From: Gnetum montanum
Lineage: Eukaryota > Streptophyta > Gnetopsida > Gnetales > Gnetaceae
Length of the DNA: 64,000 nt
Assembly: GCA_015680685.1 (NCBI GenBank)
Contig: MNCI01006929.1
Span: 427,976 to 491,975, forward strand
Direction of reading: 5' to 3'
Part shown: positions 57,569-64,000 of the stretch, in pieces
How the letters are laid out: each line of letters starts with the position of its first letter
Position numbering within the stretch: the stretch's first letter is position 1
Notes under the pieces: model-generated
The model's input: only the letters and a program-made list of their open reading frames with translations
What the model was told of the DNA's origin: nothing
The model's database searches: none
Translations under genes and position numbers: made by a program

Positions 57569-57620
57569 TTATGGTCACAACATGGCCATGGATTAGTAGA
57601 TATAACATCTAACTTTGAAT
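57569..57620 (-). promoter_or_regulatory. Worn splice acceptor region before ORF3 of C
   Basis: Minus strand: TACTAATCC, then TGTTGTGACCATAA, then the ATG. It aligns with TACTAACGC and TGTGTGATTGCAG in element F. The AG has become AA. Confidence 0.5.
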
Positions 57621-58004
57621 ATTTTGAGTACCTTATCTCATTGCTTAGTTATACTTGGCTAAGGATGGACTATGGAAAATTAATAATTTATTATTATTTT
57701 ATTAATTAATTTCATTATAAGTGTTACCGAAGCTTGTTGGAAGAGTTTAACTCTATAATTTGGTGTTTAAATGTTGATTTTTGAGTTAAACCTTTGTGGG
57801 AGTTACAAAAAATGGTGAAAATTGTTTTGTCAAAAATGACACATTTGTGGCCTCCACAACTAAGAGCTTACCTTTAGTAGCTATAGGGTTGAAGAACAAA
57901 GTGATCTAGATAAACAATTAGGAAGTTATGGCCTTTGGAAGGTTTTGTTTGAAAATTTGAAAAACTCCCTTGGCGTTTATGAGAAAATGTGAAAATTTCA
58001 AAGT

Positions 58005-58100
58005 GGGTTCATGCATATATATACTATATTTCCACTATGTTGATAGGGCTACGTATACGAGGCCTTGTATATGTGTCTGCTCTATCGATAGGGCCTTGTA
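58005..58100 (-). promoter_or_regulatory. Internal promoter-like module of element C
   Basis: Minus strand: CTATCGATAG (58,082-58,091, perfect) and CGTATACG (58,052-58,059, perfect), each next to a copy of CATATACAAGGCC, stand upstream of TATAGTATATATATGC (about 58,014-58,030). It is about 450 bp upstream of the ORF3 ATG. The ATCGAT core is the one used in the C LTR. Confidence 0.55.
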
Positions 58101-58259
58101 TATGGAGCCTGCAAACAAAATTTTCAACTTTGAATTTCTCAAAAAATATAAGGAATTTTTGAATGAATTTAGAGTCCATGGAGTCTAAAAAAGACAAGAA
58201 TATGATAAAATCATTAAAGGGGATCTTTGAAAGCTTAAAAATTAAAAAAATTTATGGAG

Positions 58260-59570
58260 AATGTATTTATTGAATAAAATATGTAAAAGAGCACATGGTT
58301 TGATGCAGAAGATGGATGTATGAAAGATTCTCATTGCAAGAATTCATGAGAAGAAGGTGCTTAATAAACTCTAACAAGAGATATGCAAGTGGATCCTTCT
58401 CCTAGCAAGCACACATGCCTTGTTTTCCCTTGTAGAAGCTCAACCTAAGGAGTCCATGGGCCCCATAAGCAGTTAATGGTTGATGGAAGTTAAGGACCAA
58501 AACCTGGGAGATTCTACTAAAGAATTCAAGCATGTTAAACAAAGATACTAAATTAAGAACATGCACACCAGTAATGAGATGAGTTACGAGAAGCATAAAT
58601 GAATGATGGAGAAGGTGGAATGGAATTTTGAATTGAGATCATAAGAAGTCCCTTGTGGATTTGTTTTTAAAATGACTTGAGAAGATCCATCCTTAGTCCA
58701 AACCAAAACCATCCTCTTTTAGTGACTTCACATCATCACTTCAAGACTGATCCACCCCCTTGAGACACAAGAGTGCTCCAATAGAATAATCATTATTCCA
58801 TAAAGAGAAGAAAGGAGATGTAGAAAGTGAGAGAGGGCCTTAGTTAGAGGGGACCTTCAAGCATGGGTAACATGTCTTTCTAGTTCTATAACTAGTGCTT
58901 GTAGCCCGTTTATTTATCTAAGGGGTATGCTTTGAATTTCCATTATTTTATTTATTTATTTATTTTGTTATTATTATTATTTTTATTTTTGAAAACTACC
59001 AAGGTCACAAATTTATTGAAAGTTTATTTAATGAAAAGGACCTCAAACTTCCAAAACAAGAAAAATCATAGAGTTTGTGAATGGGTGGATGTTGTGGACT
59101 CACTGTCTATTCCATGAAAAAGAAACCATGACTTAGCTATCAGTACAAAAATTTAAAAATAGAAACCAAACATTAGCAAGAAAAACATTAAGCATAAATC
59201 ACCATTAGTAGCAACTACAACACCACTGTGTCCTATTGGCACAAAGCATGTTTAATAGCAAAAATTTGAAAATCACACTCAAACAATGTAAAATATATAA
59301 GAAAGTGTAAAATATTCAAGAAAGATTCAAATGTACTAACGATGGTGTAAAACAAAAAATTGTGTAAAATAATAAAAGGTTATAAAAATCAAAAAGATGT
59401 AAAATAAATAACTTGCAAAAAAATAAAAATGTGTAAAATAAAAAAATAGAAAAACTAAGAAGCCACATTGATGATTAGTATGGATGGCTATCTCCCCCAT
59501 GACTATGTTGGAAGGAGGAGATCCAAAAAATTTTAAGTGGTTGTCTATCTATTGAGGTATTTATTGCACT
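58260..59570 (-). other. Non-coding region of element C downstream of pol
   Basis: Aligns with 42,900-44,330 of B and 300-1,970 of A. A TTTA/TTAT-rich simple-sequence tract lies at 58,944-58,990. No genes. Confidence 0.7.
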
Positions 59571-60731
59571 AGCTTACTTTGGCTCTTGGAAAGGCTTTAT
59601 CTATTGGATGTTGATCAACTACTTTTTATTTGGGCTCTCAGATTTGTATATGATCATGGCCCTAGAAGGAAAGGTTTTTTCAATTATAGAACACCCTTCC
59701 CATAACATTTGGAATTTAGTTTTTGGAGGTACATGTGTGGGATTCTAGTAGAGAACCTTATCTCCTAATTGAAATGTCAATTTCCATATTTTAAGATCAT
59801 GTCATTGTTTGCTAAATGCCTTGTGCACTTTGTTCAAGGATACAACTACTAATCAATTTTTTTATAGCATATTTAGGTTGATCAATCTTTTCTTTTGTGC
59901 CAAACTTAGGTCAAGATCTAGGTCACAGGCTATTGAGAGTATATGGAACTCAGATTGAATTGAGAGCATTGGAAGTTTTCTGTACACTAGCTTGTAGGGA
60001 GAGTATCCAATACGGAGTTTCCATGTTTAGTGGTAGGCCCAAAGGGAATTATTGAGTTTTATTCTCCAGTCTTTTCTATATTTGTTGATAGTTTTTATTA
60101 GAATTTTTGTAATCTCCCTATTGATCACCTTTGCTTGACTATTGGGTTGGAGGTAATAGGGTGTTGTTAATTTATGTTCAACCCCCAAGCATTACATGAG
60201 TTTTCAAAAAGTGGCACCTGTAAAATGGGTTCCATTGTAAGAAGTTAGTGCATGTGGCACATCAAACCTATTTACAACATTTTATTGTACAAATTAAATA
60301 GCAATGAATGTTGTATAGCCAATGATGGTTGCTACTTCTGCTCATTTGGCAAAATAGTCAATAGTGACAATTATATATGCCTTCTCATTAGACATGAGTG
60401 TGATGGAACCAATGAAATATATGCTCAAATAGTAAAGTGCTCCAGTGGTTGAATCCACTATTGAGGATCCTCCATTTATGTGGTCATCCCACCATCTCAT
60501 TGATAGTTCTCACAAGATTAAAAAAATTAGTCAACATCCATAAAGATTGTGGGCCAATAGTATCCTGCCATTAGGATTTTTATGGCCATGTGTCTTCCAA
60601 CAGATTAGCCTCCATAGGGACCTTCATGAGCATCCTAGAAAATGCACAATTGATCTACATCAAGTACACACCAATGAATTACGCCATTGGCATGCACCTT
60701 GTAAAGGTGTTCGTTGATTTCCATGAAGTGC
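59570..60731 (-). pseudogene. Element C integrase (decayed)
   Basis: Minus strand. The zinc-binding part (about 60,480-60,720) and core (about 60,130-60,460) align with B. Stops are frequent; the catalytic Asp in the WGIDF-equivalent region (about 60,410-60,430) is not clear. Confidence 0.7.
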
Positions 60732-61300
60732 TTATCCTAATGAAGAACCTATTATTTCTTCTTGTGATCCAAATCTTATGGCATCTCTTGAGTTAGAAGA
60801 TAAGTATAGATGCTCCTTTATCACTATGGAAAAGAGGAGTTTATCAGGAAATAGATCAAATAATGAACTTTCCTCTTCTTTGTTATCACATTGCAACCGA
60901 GACAAGTGGTCAGTGACCACATTCTCAACCCCTTTTCAATATACCATTGTAAGATCAAATTCTTGCAAGATCTCTAGCCACCGTATGACACAGGGGCTCA
61001 TCATTGGCTTATTCATGATGAAGAAGATGGCACTATGATTAGTGTGTACAAACACTTTATATCCAAGCACATAGTAATTGCACTTTTCCAAAGTAGACAC
61101 CACCACCATTAGTTCTTTTTTCATGGTGGTGTAATTTAGTTGTGCATCCATAATGCTTCTACTTACATAGTGTATGTAATATGGATGTTTCTTATCATCC
61201 AATTGCATAATCAAGACTCCCAAGGCACAGTTAGATGCATTCGTCATGATATGGAATGGTCTAGACTAGTTAGGTGCTCATAGAATTAAAGTTTCTATGA
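60732..61300 (-). pseudogene. Element C RNase H domain (partly open)
   Basis: The frame at 60,936-61,247 is open and typical: TNASNCALGVLIMQLDDKKH, then LNYTTMKKELMVVVSTLEK and YKVFVHTNHSAI. The TDAS-type start is TNAS here, so the first catalytic Asp is Asn. The end of the domain (VTDHLSRL at 60,890-60,920) follows after a stop. Confidence 0.85.
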
Positions 61301-62300
61301 GCTTCTGCTTGAGACTCTACAATGCATTTTCACATTCTCTAGTCTAGTTGAAGGGAGCATCTTTCTTTGTCTACTCGACTAATGGTTTTGCAATCTTAGA
61401 GAAATTATCTATGAATCACTAGTAGTAACTAGTGTATCCAAGGAATGATTAAACATATTTGATAGTTTTTGGTTGATGAGTGATTCCTTAGATGAACATT
61501 ATCTTTTGGGGGTCTACCTTGATCCTTTCCTGTGATATTCAGTATCCCAATACAATGTCCTCTTGGACCATGAGATGAATCTTATGCCAATTGAGCTGCC
61601 AAGTTGTCCCCACACATCTTTTTAGTACTTGCTCAGGGTGAGTCTTACTTAAATGTAGTACCATAAGTTGAGAAGTCATCCATGAAGGCTTGCACTCTAC
61701 TACCTATTTGTTGCTAAAAGATACTTAAGACCATATGTTAGAAAGTGGTACGAGCATTTCACAAATCAAAAGGCATCTTGTGATATGTAAAGGTCCCGTA
61801 GGGAGTTGTGAATCTTATTTTTGCTTGATCTTTTGGTGTGATATGGATTTAGTTATAGCCACTATAACCATCTAGAAAACTATAATAGCAATGCCCAAAA
61901 AATGACTTGCAACACTTTATTAATGAATGACAATGGAAAATGATCTTTGAATGTTGCCATGTTTAACAACTTGAAGTTGAAACAAGCCGAAAATTTATCA
62001 CCTTTCTTTGGTATTATCATGAGTGGGCTGATCCACTCACTATGCACAATGGGGTAGATAAACCCTACCTTAAGGAGTTGCTCATTTTTCTTCTTAATAA
62101 TTTGCTTCAATTTTGGGTTCAAACACTGTTGTGATTGCCTCCTTAGCTTCATGGATGGATTAGTGTAAATGAAATGCTGGCATATCCGTGGATCAATTCT
62201 AGTGAGTTTAGGATATGACCAAGCAAAGGTTATTGACCATTTTTTAACCACTTTCAATAGTTTTGCTTTTGGTTTAGGAGAAAGTTTGGCATTGAGTATG
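61300..62300 (-). pseudogene. Element C reverse transcriptase (decayed, active site kept)
   Basis: The N-terminal block at 61,880-62,257 is open, with KKKNEQLLKVGFIYPIVHSE and WISPLMIIPKKG. The catalytic turn reads AFMDDFSTYG (about 61,668-61,692). Frames are broken between these blocks. Confidence 0.85.
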
Positions 62301-62732
62301 ACCAGCTTCCCATTTTTTAATAATGCATATTTTAGGCTAGTAGATAGAGTTTAAACTCTAGGGGCTCTTGTTTAAAATTATCAGGGATCTCTAACTCTCT
62401 CTAATTGGTATCAATGTTTTCATCATCAAAGAGTTGGTGATGATCTTGATCTAGTTCATCCATGCTTGCAACATAGGCGCATGTCAGGCCCTTAGTAGGT
62501 TTCATGCACATTGTGTTGCTATTAGAATCAGTGGTCAGCCACTAGGTGCCCTCTTATTTTATGGTTACTGCATATAGACACCTATGAATATCTACTTTTT
62601 GTGCATACTATTTGCATGAACAAATACATGCTCGTTTCACTGCCTAGAGTTTCTACACACAATTTCACCTTGTACCGCTATATGCGATGCATGGTGCTCA
62701 TATCTTCTTGATCTTTTCAAATGCATTTTTCT

Positions 62733-62969
62733 TTAATATCTCCAGGGAAAGATCTCTAATGTCCATTTTTTATTGATAGTGCTTAACCATGTCCTTCCCA
62801 TAATTATTGGAAAGTCCCCCTTGCAATTTTCAACCTTGATTACTTGGAAATCGATAGGATAAGACCACCCATAGATAGTGATCATAATGTCTTTGAATAA
62901 TCCCAATGGAATAGTGATGGATTGGTCTATCAATTCCAATATGATATTACTCTTCTTGAGAGGTGACAA
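62733..62969 (-). pseudogene. Element C protease, C-terminal half
   Basis: The open minus-strand frame has ITIPLGLFKDIMITIYGWSY, DFQVIKVENCKGDFPIIMG and RTWLSTI. This is the retropepsin end motif and the most intact protease piece of the family in this window. Confidence 0.8.
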
Positions 62970-64000
62970 GTTCTAGGAAGTATACATCTCATAAGAAATC
63001 AAGTTCACACTAGAACTTGAATCAAGAAGAGCCTTACATGGTTCATTCCCAGTAATCTGTAGATAAATAAGAGGACTTCAAAGATTAGCTAATTTCCTAA
63101 GAATGTTGCTAGCTTAGATCCAATTAGATACAACATGGATGAGCATAATAGTATGGATTTAGGGTGGCATTTAGTTTGAAGGGAACCCAATGGAATGGTT
63201 TGTAGAGGATGAAGTAGAATTTGGGTAATTTGCTACTTACGTTTATGGCTTAGTAGGTTTTTGGGACAGAAGAAGGATATTTTACAAGCACGAGGTTTCA
63301 AACCTTTCGGTTGATGAACCAGTTGCAAAACTGATGGCCCTAGTAGCATTACGTTATTGTGGTTGGGTTGGAAGTTCACCCTACATAGATGGAGTAGGTG
63401 GTAGTTAGGTCAAGGATGGAGAAATAAGTATAGGAATAGAAGAAGGATAAGGATGAAATGTGGCCTCCTTCCTAAAATGTGGAGAATGAGATCTACAGTA
63501 TTTAGGAGGGTAGTAGTGACGCTAGGGAGAAACATGACTAGAAGATTCACATGGAGATAGTGACTGTTGAACGTAATGCCCATATGGATTGGGTTGTCTA
63601 TAAAGATATAGTTGCATTGGTGGTGAAATCCCCCATTATTGTGGTTGGTGCCATTTTTGATATTACACATATGGTTATGGTGGTATTCCACTTGGATAAT
63701 ATTTTTGTTGTTGATGGAATTGGCTGGGATTGCCTTAAGGATAAGGTAATCTTCTAGGTGCTTGTCTCCTTGCTAGTCATGGATTTAGAGCATACATCCT
63801 AGACTCTTGTAAGTGTGACATAATGGGATAGAATCCCTTAGTATGATCATATTGGCATATTTCACACCCACCCTCATCATTTGACTTAGTTTCTAAAACT
63901 TTAGTTATAGCAACAATCTTACCCTTACCCCTTTGGTAGGAGCAATTAGCTTCTTTCTGCCTCTTGTGGTTTTGATCACTACTATGCTCTCTTGACTCTT
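62970..64000 (-). pseudogene. Element C gag, C-terminal part, continuing past the window
   Basis: Aligns with the gag region of A from about 5,400 to 6,500 in broken minus-strand frames. The capsid core lies beyond base 64,000. Confidence 0.65.

Larger units (their letters stand above)
53527..64000 (-). mobile_element. Ty3/gypsy element C with ORF3, right end outside window
   Basis: Minus strand, over 10.4 kb in view: 3' LTR, PPT, ORF3, internal promoter-like module, 3' non-coding block, integrase, RNase H, RT, protease and part of gag. The pol region aligns with A and B. ORF3 and the module are extra relative to A and B, and ORF3 is homologous to ORF3 of element F. Confidence 0.88.

Overview
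The window is nuclear DNA from a seed plant with a large, repeat-filled genome. A gymnosperm is my best guess; this is inferred from the depth of nested, strongly decayed LTR elements and is not proven. I can support only one host gene of recognisable family, a glutamate receptor-like (GLR) channel gene on the minus strand at 31,747-38,443, and it is a pseudogene. Nearly everything else is retrotransposon sequence inserted into other retrotransposon sequence.

Layout. 1-9,005: Ty3/gypsy element A, minus strand, with only the right (5') LTR inside the window. 9,006-11,480: AT-rich, no clear gene. 11,480-13,747: two LINE reverse-transcriptase remnants in opposite orientation. 13,748-15,190: 3' end of a Ty1/copia element, minus strand. 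15,190-22,065: element F, plus strand, with LTR, PBS, gag, no pol, an internal promoter-like module and a third ORF. 22,070-24,378: the other half of the LINE and the other end of the same copia element, both inverted. 24,379-28,721: AT-rich, no gene. 28,727-29,585, 32,104-33,400 and 35,909-37,711: three solo LTRs (T1, T2, T3) of one family, each with a perfect 5-bp target duplication; T2 and T3 sit inside GLR exons. 40,400-41,060: cluster of tRNA-derived SINEs. 41,298-53,526: gag and protease pieces of a plus-strand gypsy element E, interrupted by complete element B (41,493-50,548), LTR fragment D and element C. 53,527-64,000: element C, minus strand, running off the window.

A, B, C, D and F share one LTR family. 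A, B, C and F carry the TGATGA-type outer end, the TCATCA-type inner end, or related sequence. PBSs readable in A, B and F match the 3' end of tRNA-Asp, as in the Athila group; those of A and B are eroded almost only by transitions. C and F carry homologous third ORFs in the position of the Athila env-like gene.

The observation I rate highest is in these elements. Each LTR has several copies of a short palindrome just upstream of its TATA box, and the palindrome differs by sublineage: GATATC in D and F, ATCGAT in C, AACGTT in A. In C and F the same palindrome type recurs far inside the element, again just upstream of a TATA-like box, ahead of the third ORF. In F that ORF also has a TACTAAC branch site and an AG acceptor directly before its ATG. 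This suggests an internal promoter that keeps pace with the LTR promoter. Second is the copia-in-LINE rearrangement: two copia LTRs 8 kb apart and inverted carry complementary target duplications, and joining their flanks restores a LINE reading frame.
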